Shown piece after piece: positions 25,649 to 34,522 of a stretch of DNA of 64,000 nt (position 1 is the stretch's first letter; every line of letters starts with the position of its first letter). Source of the stretch: CAWBRT01 sp963832785 (GTDB lineage Bacteria; Acidobacteriota; Terriglobia; Terriglobales; Acidobacteriaceae). The DNA is taken from the NCBI GenBank assembly GCA_963832785.1, contig CAWHVF010000009.1:62001-126000 (forward strand). The letters are read 5' to 3'. Both the position numbers and the translations under genes were made by a program. Below the pieces are notes generated by a model, which was not told the DNA's origin, made no database searches, and worked only from the letters and a program-made list of their open reading frames with translations.

Positions 25649-27010
25649 TCAGTGCCCTTGGCCGGATGCTTTTACCGCCGCGAACTGTTTGGCTACCGCA
25701 TTTCTCTCCCGGTAGATGACGTACAGCGCCGCGACCGCCGCACCCAGGCTGGTCAGGACTCCCAGGTACCAGATGCCGAGGAACTCGGTGTAAAAGGCGC
25801 CGCCCTTTACGGAAAACCTTACCGCCATGAATCCGCTGGCGGAGAGCGCCACCGCGCCGGCAAACTGACCGACCATGTTGATGATTCCCATGGCAAAGCC
25901 GGCGGTGCGGATCGACCAGATCTCCGCCGCCGAGGCGTTGACCAGCGGGAAGATGTTTATCAGCACGCCGCTGCAGAAGGAGAGCAGTCCCAGCAGGTAG
26001 ACCGTCGGGATCGGCATGGTAAAGGCATAGAAGCAGGCGGCAATTCCCAGCAGCCCGGCAAAGATCACCGCCGAGCGGGTGATGGCGAAGCGTTTCAGCA
26101 GGACATCGGAGAGTCTCCCGACCAGCGGCGTGCCTATGACGCGGCCCAGCACGTAGACCGTCGCCATGGCGCCGCCGGCCACTATGGCCGGCCCTTTCGC
26201 CATGCCGTGTTTCTGTATGTAGTATTCGGTGGCATACAGCGGCAGCCAGCCCGGCACCAGCCGCGCGCCGATCATGTATCCCGACCAGGCCAGCGAGAGA
26301 ATCCAGAGCGCCGGGTCCTTGGCTATTCCGGTGGCGACGTGCTTGTAGCGGGCGTCGTCCTTCTTGTCCTCGGCCTCCTGCACCGAAGGCAGCCCCATCA
26401 CGGTGGGATCGGACCGCAGCATGATGGCGCTGGCTATGCCGATGGCCAGCACCACGAACGCCATAACCATGGTCGAGCCGCGCCAGCCGGCAAGCCCAAA
26501 GATGCCGCCGCCGGACATAACCAGGGCAATCACCGGGATCAGCAGGAACGTCAGCCCTTCGCCCAGTCCGCCGCCGGGGCCGGAATAGAACTCCATGGCA
26601 AAGCCGCGATCTTTGATGGGGAACCATTTCGCCAGCACCGAAGCAATGGGGACGTAGCCTGCCCCGGCCATGGCCCCCATCAAGGTTCTCCATATGATTG
26701 CCTGCGTGAAGGTTCCGGTGAAGGCGAAGCCTCCCAGGAACAAAGCCATCACAATCACCCCGGCCGGAATCACCCGCCTGCCGCCCCACCAGTCGGTGGC
26801 CGTGCCCCAGGGAATCTGCGATATCGAGTAGGCGTAAAAGAAGGCCGAGCCCATCAATCCTATTTCCGGCATGCCGATGTGCAGGTCGGACATAAGATAC
26901 TTGGTGATGCTGGCGTAATTCCAGCGCACCAGTTGAGAGGTGCAATAAACCAGGGTGCAGGCCGCCAGAACAATCCAGCGATAGTAGCTCTTCCCGTGAA
27001 ACCGGCTCAT
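25649..27010 (-). CDS. MFS transporter
   Basis: A 453-residue protein with about 12 membrane helices. It shows MFS motifs around PWGTATDWWGGRRVIPAG (loop 2-3) and GRLSDVLLKRF (loop 8-9). The N-terminus is less like the ACS pattern than the other three MFS proteins in the window. Substrate unknown; the context of dicarboxylate genes suggests an organic acid. The start follows AAGGAGAT. It stands alone between a terminator and a 420-bp repeat-filled spacer. Confidence 0.87.
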   Translation of the reverse strand: MSRFHGKSYYRWIVLAACTLVYCTSQLVRWNYASITKYLMSDLHIGMPEIGLMGSAFFYAYSISQIPWGTATDWWGGRRVIPAGVIVMALFLGGFAFTGTFTQAIIWRTLMGAMAGAGYVPIASVLAKWFPIKDRGFAMEFYSGPGGGLGEGLTFLLIPVIALVMSGGGIFGLAGWRGSTMVMAFVVLAIGIASAIMLRSDPTVMGLPSVQEAEDKKDDARYKHVATGIAKDPALWILSLAWSGYMIGARLVPGWLPLYATEYYIQKHGMAKGPAIVAGGAMATVYVLGRVIGTPLVGRLSDVLLKRFAITRSAVIFAGLLGIAACFYAFTMPIPTVYLLGLLSFCSGVLINIFPLVNASAAEIWSIRTAGFAMGIINMVGQFAGAVALSASGFMAVRFSVKGGAFYTEFLGIWYLGVLTSLGAAVAALYVIYRERNAVAKQFAAVKASGQGH

Positions 27011-27123
27011 GAGACGGATCTCCTTATTGCAGGTCTAAATTGCTGGCCAGGGTCTTGATCGCTGCATTGTACCGCCGAAGGGTTGAATTCGAGCCGGGAA
27101 AAACAGGTTTGGATGAAGCTGAA

Positions 27124-27337
27124 ATAATGGGGCTCCGGCCCCGGTAGTTTCGAACACTGCAGCTAAGGCGGTTCCAGGGTTGATGTATCCCGCAAGAGGT
27201 TTCGTTGTGGAAGCGCCGGGCTTCAGCCCGGCGAATTGCCGCCGACAGGCGAATTGGCTTTAGCCGTGTTCAAGCACAAGGGCTGGAGCCCCATTATCTT
27301 TAGCAGACGATCCACCAGGCTAAAGCCCGGTGCTTCC
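27124..27337. repeat. Nested inverted repeats in the 27011-27433 spacer
   Basis: The 423-bp spacer has no gene. ATAATGGGGCTCC (27124-27136) is inverted perfectly at 27285-27297, and GGAAGCGCCGGGCTT (27209-27223) is inverted at 27323-27337 with one mismatch. The second arm contains its own CCGGGCT/AGCCCGG palindrome. The two pairs interlock rather than nest simply. Such GGGCTTCAGCCC sequences recur near 150 and 38980 and look like dispersed chromosomal repeats. Confidence 0.6.
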
Positions 27338-27433
27338 ACCCAGAGTAAAGCAATCATCGAGTTGCTGAGTCTTTGCGCTGGCTGGGTTCTCTAGCCAGAT
27401 AGCCAGCTTGGCATGTGTTGAAGTTAATTCCCA

Positions 27434-28534
27434 CTATGCCGCCTTCGCCGCTTCCGGCATCGCTTGCGGTGGCGCGGCCGCAGCCGTCTCGGGCGCCTCC
27501 AGGGGCAGCCGCCAATCCCGCGCCGAGGAGCGTCCCGCGGCCATCCAGCCATAACGCGTGAGCAGGGAGCCGGCAACGCCGCACACGGCCGCCCAGCGCC
27601 GCAGTGCAGGCGACCATCTGGCGCTGGAGCGGCTGGCCAGCAGGCGCAGGATCAGCGGCAGCGGCCCCGACATCACTCCGCCGGTGCGCGTGACCCATCC
27701 GCTGGGGCCGCGCTTCAGCGGCCGGAGAGCCGTTTCGTGACGGTTCTCCAGGTGCCAGCCTTCCCAGCTTTCCCCCAGCGCGCTGGCAATGCCCAGCATG
27801 TTGAGGGCGCGGCTCTGGCTGTGGCCCATCAGCTCCAGCAGCGAGACCCCTGCCTGTACTCCTGACATGCCGAAGTGGATGGGCAGGGTAGAGATGTTCC
27901 GGTTCCATACCGGAATGGCCGTGGCTCCGATGAGCACGCCGGTGTAGTTGTGAAACGGCAGGCCGAAGAGGGCGGAGAAGAACTGGCTGAAGTTGCCGAT
28001 TACGCGTACGGGAAAGCGTTCGCCGAAGCGCTCTTCCGCCGCCTTGGCGAACAGCGAGGCGGTGGCCGCGCCGCCAAATGCGGCCAGGGTCCATGCGCCT
28101 ACCGACATCGGGCTCTGAATCTTGAAGACCCGCAGCATGTTCAAGAAGCGCGAGGGCCGGCCAAGATCGGATATCAGCAGCGCGCTGGAAGCCACGGCGC
28201 CGCCGAAAGCCAGCCAGCGCGCACTGCGCGCCAGCCCGGGATCGTTGCCCAGCCAGTCGGCCATGGCGGCGATCACCGCCGAGGTTCCAGCCGCTCCCCC
28301 GGTGAAAAAATACAGAGGAATTTCCTGCGTCCACTGCGGCTCCTTCAGCAGGTGAATGCCGTAGTAGCCGGTTTCCGGCGAAGCCCTGGGGAAAGGTGCG
28401 CCGGCGGGACGAACGCCGGGCTGCGTCACCACTCCGCGGGTTTCCGCCTCGCGCCGTATCTCCAACAGGCGCGCCTCGCTGGCGGCATCCGGAGTGCGGG
28501 GCTGATGTTGCTGCTGCAGCGGATCGGTGCTCAT
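27434..28534 (-). CDS. NrfD/PsrC-type membrane subunit of formate dehydrogenase
   Basis: A 366-residue polytopic protein. After about 60 hydrophilic residues (PETGYYGIHLLKEPQWTQEI) the NrfD pattern begins: YFFTGGAAGTSAVIAAMADW, DLGRPSRFLNMLRVFK, SPMSVGAW. NrfD proteins exchange electrons between an iron-sulfur subunit and membrane quinone. Here it replaces the cytochrome b subunit of classical formate dehydrogenase-N. The start ATG (28534) overlaps the TGA of the Fe-S gene. The C-terminus is an Ala/Glu/Pro-rich tail. A longer open frame continues upstream to 29443 but is a shadow of the Fe-S gene. Confidence 0.88.
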   Translation of the reverse strand: MSTDPLQQQHQPRTPDAASEARLLEIRREAETRGVVTQPGVRPAGAPFPRASPETGYYGIHLLKEPQWTQEIPLYFFTGGAAGTSAVIAAMADWLGNDPGLARSARWLAFGGAVASSALLISDLGRPSRFLNMLRVFKIQSPMSVGAWTLAAFGGAATASLFAKAAEERFGERFPVRVIGNFSQFFSALFGLPFHNYTGVLIGATAIPVWNRNISTLPIHFGMSGVQAGVSLLELMGHSQSRALNMLGIASALGESWEGWHLENRHETALRPLKRGPSGWVTRTGGVMSGPLPLILRLLASRSSARWSPALRRWAAVCGVAGSLLTRYGWMAAGRSSARDWRLPLEAPETAAAAPPQAMPEAAKAA

Positions 28535-29412
28535 CGGGCCCTCCTGAATTGCCGGCTTCTTCCCGGCGAAGCCAGAAACGCCAGCAGCGCCCCGGCCAGC
28601 AGCAATCCCGATCCGATCACCGACGCCTTCCATCCTTCGCGCAGGTAAACCGTGGGGGCCTCGGGCTTGGGAGGCAGGTTGTACTGCCGCGGATCGCCGC
28701 GCACGATGAAGAATGCGTGCAGGCCCTTGACGCTGGTCTCCTGCGGATCGTAGAGCTGCGCGTCCGCCATGCCGCGGCCGTGCAGTTCGTCCAGGCGCTG
28801 CTGGGCCGTTTCGCGCAGCTCCTCGATCTCGCCGAACCTGATCGACTCGGTGGGGCACGCCTTGGCGCAGGCCGGTGTGAGTCCGGCTTTCTGCCGGTCG
28901 TAGCAGAAGGTGCACTTGAAGGCGCGGCCGTCTTCCTTGTTTCTTTGCACCACGCCGAAGGGGCAGGCCACCACGCAATAGGCGCAGCCGTTGCACACGT
29001 CCGGCTGCACGAAGACGCCGCCGAACTCGGTGCGCACGATGGCGCCGGTGGGACAGGCTTCCAGGCACCCGGCCACCTCGCAGTGCTTGCAGACGTCGGA
29101 GGAGAATGTCCAGGAACTGTTGGCAGCGTTGCCGCCGAAGCCGGGCTCCGGCGGGTGCTCGACGAACTTCACGTGCCGCCAGGTGGAGTGCCCCACGGCG
29201 CCGGTGTTGTCGTAGGAGAAGCCCGACCAGTCGAAGCCCTCGGCGGAGACGTTGTTCCACTCCTTGCAAGCCACTTCGCAGGCCTTGCAGCCGATGCACA
29301 GGGTGGAGTCGGTCAGGAATGCGGTAGTGCGATGCCCGTTGCCGCTGGTCTCTGCCGGATGCCGTTGCGGCATCTGGCGGGGCGGTCCGGCTGATGTAGA
29401 TGCTGTGCTCAT
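28531..29412 (-). CDS. fdnH: Formate dehydrogenase iron-sulfur (4x[4Fe-4S]) subunit
   Basis: A 293-residue ferredoxin-type subunit. Cysteine clusters are visible at CIGCKACEVACKEWN (about 39-53), CKHCEVAGCLEACP, CNGCAYCVVACPFG and CTFCYDRQ...CAKACP. Near the C-terminus one hydrophobic helix (SVIGSGLLLAGALLAFLA) anchors it, as in FdnH/FdoH. It carries electrons from the selenoprotein to the NrfD-type quinone reductase. Both ends overlap neighbours by ATGA, so the three genes form one tightly coupled operon. Confidence 0.92.
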   Translation of the reverse strand: MSTASTSAGPPRQMPQRHPAETSGNGHRTTAFLTDSTLCIGCKACEVACKEWNNVSAEGFDWSGFSYDNTGAVGHSTWRHVKFVEHPPEPGFGGNAANSSWTFSSDVCKHCEVAGCLEACPTGAIVRTEFGGVFVQPDVCNGCAYCVVACPFGVVQRNKEDGRAFKCTFCYDRQKAGLTPACAKACPTESIRFGEIEELRETAQQRLDELHGRGMADAQLYDPQETSVKGLHAFFIVRGDPRQYNLPPKPEAPTVYLREGWKASVIGSGLLLAGALLAFLASPGRSRQFRRAR

Positions 29413-32400
29413 GCTGCCTCCCGCAATTTGGCGCTAAGCTCATCCAGCGCTAGGCGGCCGCGTGGGCGCCGCCCCGGGCGGATGTCGCAGAGCAGGGCCT
29501 TGGTTTCCATGATGCGCACGTTTGGCTCCTCCGAGATGGGGAGCAGGTCATTGACTACGTCGCCCTTGACCAGGCCGTTGCTGCCCCAGTGATACGGCAA
29601 GCCGACGTGATGGACCGTGCGCCCGGCAACTTGCACCGGCTTGAGGCGGCTGGTAACCATTACCCGTGCCTCTACGATGGCGCGCATGGTCGTAATAGTG
29701 GCGAAGCCCCCGTGGCGCAGCCCCACCTGGGCGGCCAACTCCGGCGAAACCTCGCAGAACAGCTCCGGCTGCAACTCCGCCAGGTGGCTGAGCGACCGCG
29801 TCATGCCGCCGGCCGTGTGATGCTCGGTCAAGCGATAGGTGGTCAGGATGTAAGGAAAGCGCTTGTCGTTTGTGGAGGCGTAGGGATTATCGGGCCGCTC
29901 GCGTTTGAGCGTAACCGGGTCGGTATTGCACTCCGGGTACAAGGGATTGTTCAAAGGAGATTCCAGCGGCTCGTAATGAGTGGGCAGCGGGCCGTCTTTC
30001 AAGCCGCTGCTGACGTATATCCATCCCACGCCGTCCGGATGCAGGATGAAGGGCTGATCGCCGGCCAAGGCAGCGTCGCCTTCCGCGCCCTGGGGCGGCT
30101 TGTAGTCAGGCGGCTTATCCTTGGTGAAGTCGGGATTATCGAGGCCGGTCCACTCCCGCTTCTGCTCGTCCCACCAGATCAGCTTTTTACGCTCGCTCCA
30201 CGGTTTGCCGTCCGGGCGGGCGGAGGCGCGATTGTAAATGATGCGCCGGTCCGAGGGCCAGGCGTAGCCCCACCCGTGACCGTACAGCCCGCGCGGTTGG
30301 CGCATGTTGGCCCTGTTCGTGGCCGGATCGGGGAAGCAGCCGGAGTAAATCCAGGCGCCGCAGGCGGTAGAGCCGTCGGCCTTCAGATCGCGGTAGCCGG
30401 ACACCAGCTTGTGATCGGCCACCGTCCAGCCGTTGATCTCCATCATTACTTCTTCGGCGTTGGGCTCGGCGTGCACCCCCTGGGTCGAGTAGTTCCAGGT
30501 AAGCGCGTTGAGGGGAGCATTGCGCGGACGCGGGTCTTGCGCCGCCTTGGCCTTCAAGCGCCGGCCGAGGTGGTATATGAACCAGTTCTCGGTGCGCGAG
30601 TCGCCCGGCGGCTCCCCGCCTTTGTTGTGAAACTGCAGCAGGCGCTGGGTGTTGACGAATGTGCCGTCCTTTTCCGGAACGCCGGCGGCCGGGAAGAGAA
30701 AGACTTCGGTGGATATGGTGTCTGGATTTAGCTCCCCGCGCTCGACCTCCGGCGAGTTGTACCAGAAAGAAGCGGGCTCAGTTTCCACCAGGTCGCGCAC
30801 CACCAGCCATTTCAGCTTGGCCAGCGCCTTGCGCTCCAGTCGCCCGTTGGGAGCGCCTACCGCCGGGTTCTGGCCCATGATGAACAAGCCTTCGACCTTG
30901 CCATCCATCATGTCGAGCCAGTAGCCGAAGTGCGAGTGGTCGCCGGTGACGCGCGGCAGCCAGTCGAAACAGAAATCGTTTTCCCTGGTTGCGGCTTCGC
31001 CGTAGTAGGACTTGAGGAAACTGACGATGTACTTGTCGAAGTTGGCCCACCAGCCGGTCGAGGCCCGGTGCTTGGCGATGTAGTCTTTGAGCCGGTTCGC
31101 GTCCTTATTGAAGATCGGCGTGGGTAGGTATCCGGGCAGGATGTCGTACAGGGTGGCCACGTCGGTCGAGCCCTGGATGGAAGCGTGGCCGCGCAGCGCC
31201 AGCACGCCGCCGCCCGGCCGTCCCACGTTGCCCAGCAAGAGTTGCAGGATGGCGGCCGCGCGAATGATCTGCACGCCATTGGAATGTTGCGTCCAGCCCA
31301 CCGCGTAGCAGATGGTGGCGGTCTTGTCCGGACCGGATGCCGAGCAATATGCCTCGGCCACCTTGAGGAACAAATCTTTGGGCACGCCGCAGTACTGCTC
31401 CACCATCTCCGGGGTGTAACGCGCGAAGTGGCGCTTCAATACCTGGTAGACGCAACGCGGATGTTGCAAGGTAGGATCGGACTCGTGCCGGGCAAGCTCG
31501 CCGGCCTCGCCGCCACGGTCTTTCCCGTGCCCGCCTCCGTGTTCCTCGTGTCCCGGCCAGGGCCCGGCAAATAGAGTGCCCTTTTCCGGCGAGCCTTCAT
31601 AGAGCCAGGAAGCGGGATCGTACTGCTTTTTCTCCGCGTCCCAGCCGGAGAAGAAACCGCCCAGCTCCTCGGTGTCGCGGAAATCCTCGCGCAGGATGGT
31701 GGGCGCGTTGGTGTAATGCACGACGTACTCGCGGAAATCCTTGTTGTTGGCGAGCACGTAGTTGATCAGCCCGCCGAGGAAGAGCACGTCGGTTCCGGCG
31801 CGCAAGGGAGCCCAGATGTCGGCCATGGCCGAGGTGCGGGTAAAACGCGGATCGACATGGATGATCGTAGCCCCGTTCTTCTCGCGCGCTTCGATCACCC
31901 ACTGGAAGCCAACCGGATGGTTCTCCGCCATGTTGGAGCCCATGATCAGGATGGCATCGGCGTTGGAAAGGTCCTGCTGAGCGGTGGTGGCGCCGCCACG
32001 GCCGAATGTGGTGCCCAGACCGGGCACCGTCGAGCTGTGTCATATTCGCGCCTGGTTGCTGATGCAATTCATGCCCAGGCCGCCGGTGAACAGCTTGCGG
32101 ATGAAGTAATTTTCTTCCACATCCAGGGTGGCCCCGCCCAGGTGGCAGATGCCCAGCGTGTGCATGACCGAGGCGCCGTCCTGGTTTTCTACGAAGGTGC
32201 GCTCACGCGAATCCCAGACGCGCTCGGCCACCATGTCCATGGCCGTCTCCAGCGGAATCTCCTCCCACTCGCGCGCATACGGACGGCGGTACTTCACTTT
32301 GCTCAGCCGGCCGGGATGAGTGTGAAGCTGAAACGTGTCCGCGCCCTTGGGACAAAGATGCCCGCGCGAGATGGGCGACTCGGGATCGCCTTCGATGGAG

Positions 32401-32603
32401 ACCAGCTTGCCATCCTGGTGGTAGACGAGCTGCCCACAGCCAACGCCGCAGTATGGGCAAACCGACCGGCTCACCTGCGCGTCTTGAGTTTTAGGGGATA
32501 GCCGCCTGGTGTCTCCGCTCATGGCTTCTTCGCCGGTGCCCTTCCAGGCGCCGGTGCGAACCTGCTTCAGCAGCGGCCAGTCGGTAATGAAACCTTTGAA
32601 CAT
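29409..32603 (-). CDS. fdnG: Selenocysteine-containing formate dehydrogenase large subunit
   Basis: Read through one in-frame TGA (32040-32042), the gene encodes 1064 residues. The first part has [4Fe-4S] cysteines 49, 52, 56 and 84, then SNQARI followed by the TGA codon (position 188) and HSSTVPGLGTTFGRGG, exactly where FdnG/FdoG carry selenocysteine. A SECIS hairpin begins 11 bases after the TGA. The protein oxidises formate to CO2 at a molybdenum or tungsten bis-pterin centre. Unlike E. coli FdnG there is no N-terminal twin-arginine signal. A His/Gly-rich insertion (HEEHGGGHGKDRGGEAGE) lies after EKGTLFAGPWPG. selA, selB and selC are not in the window. Confidence 0.94.
32010..32028 (-). 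promoter_or_regulatory. SECIS element of the formate dehydrogenase gene
   Basis: In the mRNA a perfect 7-bp stem, GGUGCCC with GGGCACC, closes a GGUCU loop and starts 11 bases after the UGA. The loop contains the GGU(C/U) expected for SelB binding in the E. coli fdhF and fdnG elements. This is strong evidence that UGA is decoded as selenocysteine. Confidence 0.93.
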
Positions 32604-32863
32604 TGGAAAGCCTCGGAAAGGAGAGTTGCTGATACCGAGCTCGTAAGTTGAGACTTCAGGCTGCGGCGGCGGGTTGCCAGCGCTTCAGAGGGGCTGGAGA
32701 TATATCGTCTGGCGATATGCTCCGGGGAAGCTGGTCAGGTGAAAGAGGCAATCTCGGGCGGTTTCGGCTTGGCTGGAGCCGCCGCACTCTTTCGGGGCGT
32801 CATCCTGAGCGCAGCGAAGGGCCTGCTGTTTCTGCCAAAAGCTTTGGCTTCGCTCTGAGGTAC

Positions 32864-32894
32864 CCCACATCTGCCTGATTTTGGCAGATGTGGG
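32864..32894. terminator. Strong hairpin downstream of an MFS gene
   Basis: A 12-bp perfect stem (CCCACATCTGCC with GGCAGATGTGGG, 7-base loop) lies 9 bp past the stop of the minus-strand MFS gene. No U-run follows on the minus strand, so termination is not certain. The remainder of 32604-32902 has no gene; it holds a decayed GA-mismatch repeat near 32802-32820. Confidence 0.45.
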
Positions 32895-32902
32895 TGAGTA
32901 GT

Positions 32903-34228
32903 CTAGTGCGATCCCACTTCCGCCGATTTCGGCCCGGCGCTTACCGGAGCGGGCGCAACTTTCTGGTTCCGCACGGCGATCAGGGCGAGCACCACCCCGG
33001 AGAACCCAACCGCCGCCAGCCCATAAAGCCCGCCGGAATAGCTGCCGGTCAACTGTTTGGCCCAGCCGACGATGGAAGGTCCGAAGAAACCGCCCAGATT
33101 GCCGACCGAGTTAATAAAAGCGATGCCCGCGGCCGCCGCCGACCCTTTCAGGTAGGCCGATGGCAGAGGCCAGAACGGTCCCTTGCTGCCGTTGATGCCG
33201 ACGTTCGCCACGGTGAGCAGTACCAGGGAGAAAACGGTAGCCCCGACCGCGCCAGCCGAGACAAAGCCAATTGTCACCAGCATCATGGCGGTGATGTAAT
33301 GCCACTTGCGCTCCTTGAAGTGGTCGGAGAGCCAGCCAAAGCCCAGCATGGCAATGCAACCGACGATATAGGGCAGGAGCATGATCCAGCCGGTCTGCAT
33401 CACGGTGAAGCCGAGCGATTTGATAAATTGCGGGAAGAACAGCGAGAGCCCGTAGTTGCAGCCGGTGCTGGCGAAGTACATGATGCAGAACGCCCACACC
33501 ATGGGGTTGGAAAAAATCTTCATGGCGCCGGATTCGGTCTTTTTGACGGCGACATTCTCGCGATCCGAAGCCAACTCCCGTTGCAGCCAGGTCCGCTCAG
33601 CTTCGTTGAGCCACTTCGCCCTGGCCGGCCCATCCGTAAGCACCGTCAGCACCAGTATGGGCAGCAGCACCGCCGGTAGGCCCTCCATCAGGAACACCCA
33701 TTGCCAGCCCTTCAAGCCGAACGCCCCGTGCATTTGCATGATCCAGGCCGAAATAGGCGCACCTACACCCAAAGAGAGCGGAATCGAGAGCATGAACCGG
33801 GAGATGATACGGCCGCGGTAGCGCGCCGGGAACCAGTAAGTAAGATAGAGAATGACGCCGGGGAAGAATCCCGCCTCGGCCACGCCAAGCAGGAAACGCA
33901 GCGTCAAAAAGCTCTTCGGCCCTTTTACCCATATCATGGCGCAGGCGATCAGGCCCCAGGTGAAGAGAATGCGGGCGATCCAGGCGCGGGCGCCGACCTT
34001 TTCCATTATCAGGTTGCTGGGCACCTCGAATATGAAATATCCCCAAAAGAAAATCCCCGCCCCCATGCCGTAAACGGCTGGACTGAGCCCGATGTCCTTA
34101 TTCATGGTTAGGGCGGCAAAACCAACGTTCACCCGGTCAAGGTAAGCGACGACATACAGCAACATGAGCAGGGGAGTCAGTCTCCAGAAGATCTTGCGCA
34201 TGACCTGTTGTTCGTTGACTTGCTCCAT
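32903..34228 (-). CDS. MFS transporter, anion:cation symporter (tartrate/phthalate-type)
   Basis: A 441-residue protein with about 12 helices. The N-terminus LTPLLMLLYVVAYLDRVNVG is the classical start of ACS-family carriers for tartrate, phthalate, galactonate and similar acids; FEVPSNLIMEKVGARAWIAR and LLGVAEAGFFPGVILYLTYW are further typical blocks. It lies upstream of the formate dehydrogenase operon on the same strand but is separated by a 299-bp spacer with a hairpin. The ATG follows AAGGAGAAACTT. The 294-bp region upstream (34229-34522) contains no gene and no promoter I could identify. Confidence 0.9.
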   Translation of the reverse strand: MEQVNEQQVMRKIFWRLTPLLMLLYVVAYLDRVNVGFAALTMNKDIGLSPAVYGMGAGIFFWGYFIFEVPSNLIMEKVGARAWIARILFTWGLIACAMIWVKGPKSFLTLRFLLGVAEAGFFPGVILYLTYWFPARYRGRIISRFMLSIPLSLGVGAPISAWIMQMHGAFGLKGWQWVFLMEGLPAVLLPILVLTVLTDGPARAKWLNEAERTWLQRELASDRENVAVKKTESGAMKIFSNPMVWAFCIMYFASTGCNYGLSLFFPQFIKSLGFTVMQTGWIMLLPYIVGCIAMLGFGWLSDHFKERKWHYITAMMLVTIGFVSAGAVGATVFSLVLLTVANVGINGSKGPFWPLPSAYLKGSAAAAGIAFINSVGNLGGFFGPSIVGWAKQLTGSYSGGLYGLAAVGFSGVVLALIAVRNQKVAPAPVSAGPKSAEVGSH

Positions 34229-34522
34229 AAGTTTCTCCTTGAAGATCTGCCGCAGTACAGCCCCTTCCTGTGGCAGATGAGCGAGATTTGCACGCGTTCG
34301 CCAGGTGCGCTATCGCTTGCCGCGCTAGCGTCGAATGTCCGGACAGTGTAAAAAGTTTAACTCCCCACTGGCTGCAGGTAAACAACGTAGTTGCCGTGGT
34401 CCTGGTTTGCCGCCTGCAGGCGCAGCCAGGCGCCTGCCCGAGAATGATGTGCAGCTTTGTTTGGGCGGGACATAGCTCTGCCCGGAGGCAACGCAGGCCG
34501 GGTTCCGTGCCGGCCAGCTTGC

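Noticed and set aside
25569..27058. Long frames on both strands overlapping the MFS gene at 25649-27010
   Set aside because: Their composition (Arg/Gly/His-rich) is typical of shadow frames; only the 453-residue frame has membrane helices and MFS motifs.
29409..32027. An 872-residue formate dehydrogenase as a truncated gene beginning at an internal GTG
   Set aside because: The upstream 187 codons, the UGA at the selenocysteine position and the SECIS hairpin show one continuous selenoprotein gene.
34330..34520. Short minus-strand frames downstream of the lipoprotein gene
   Set aside because: No recognisable motif, weak starts and no ribosome site; treated as non-coding.
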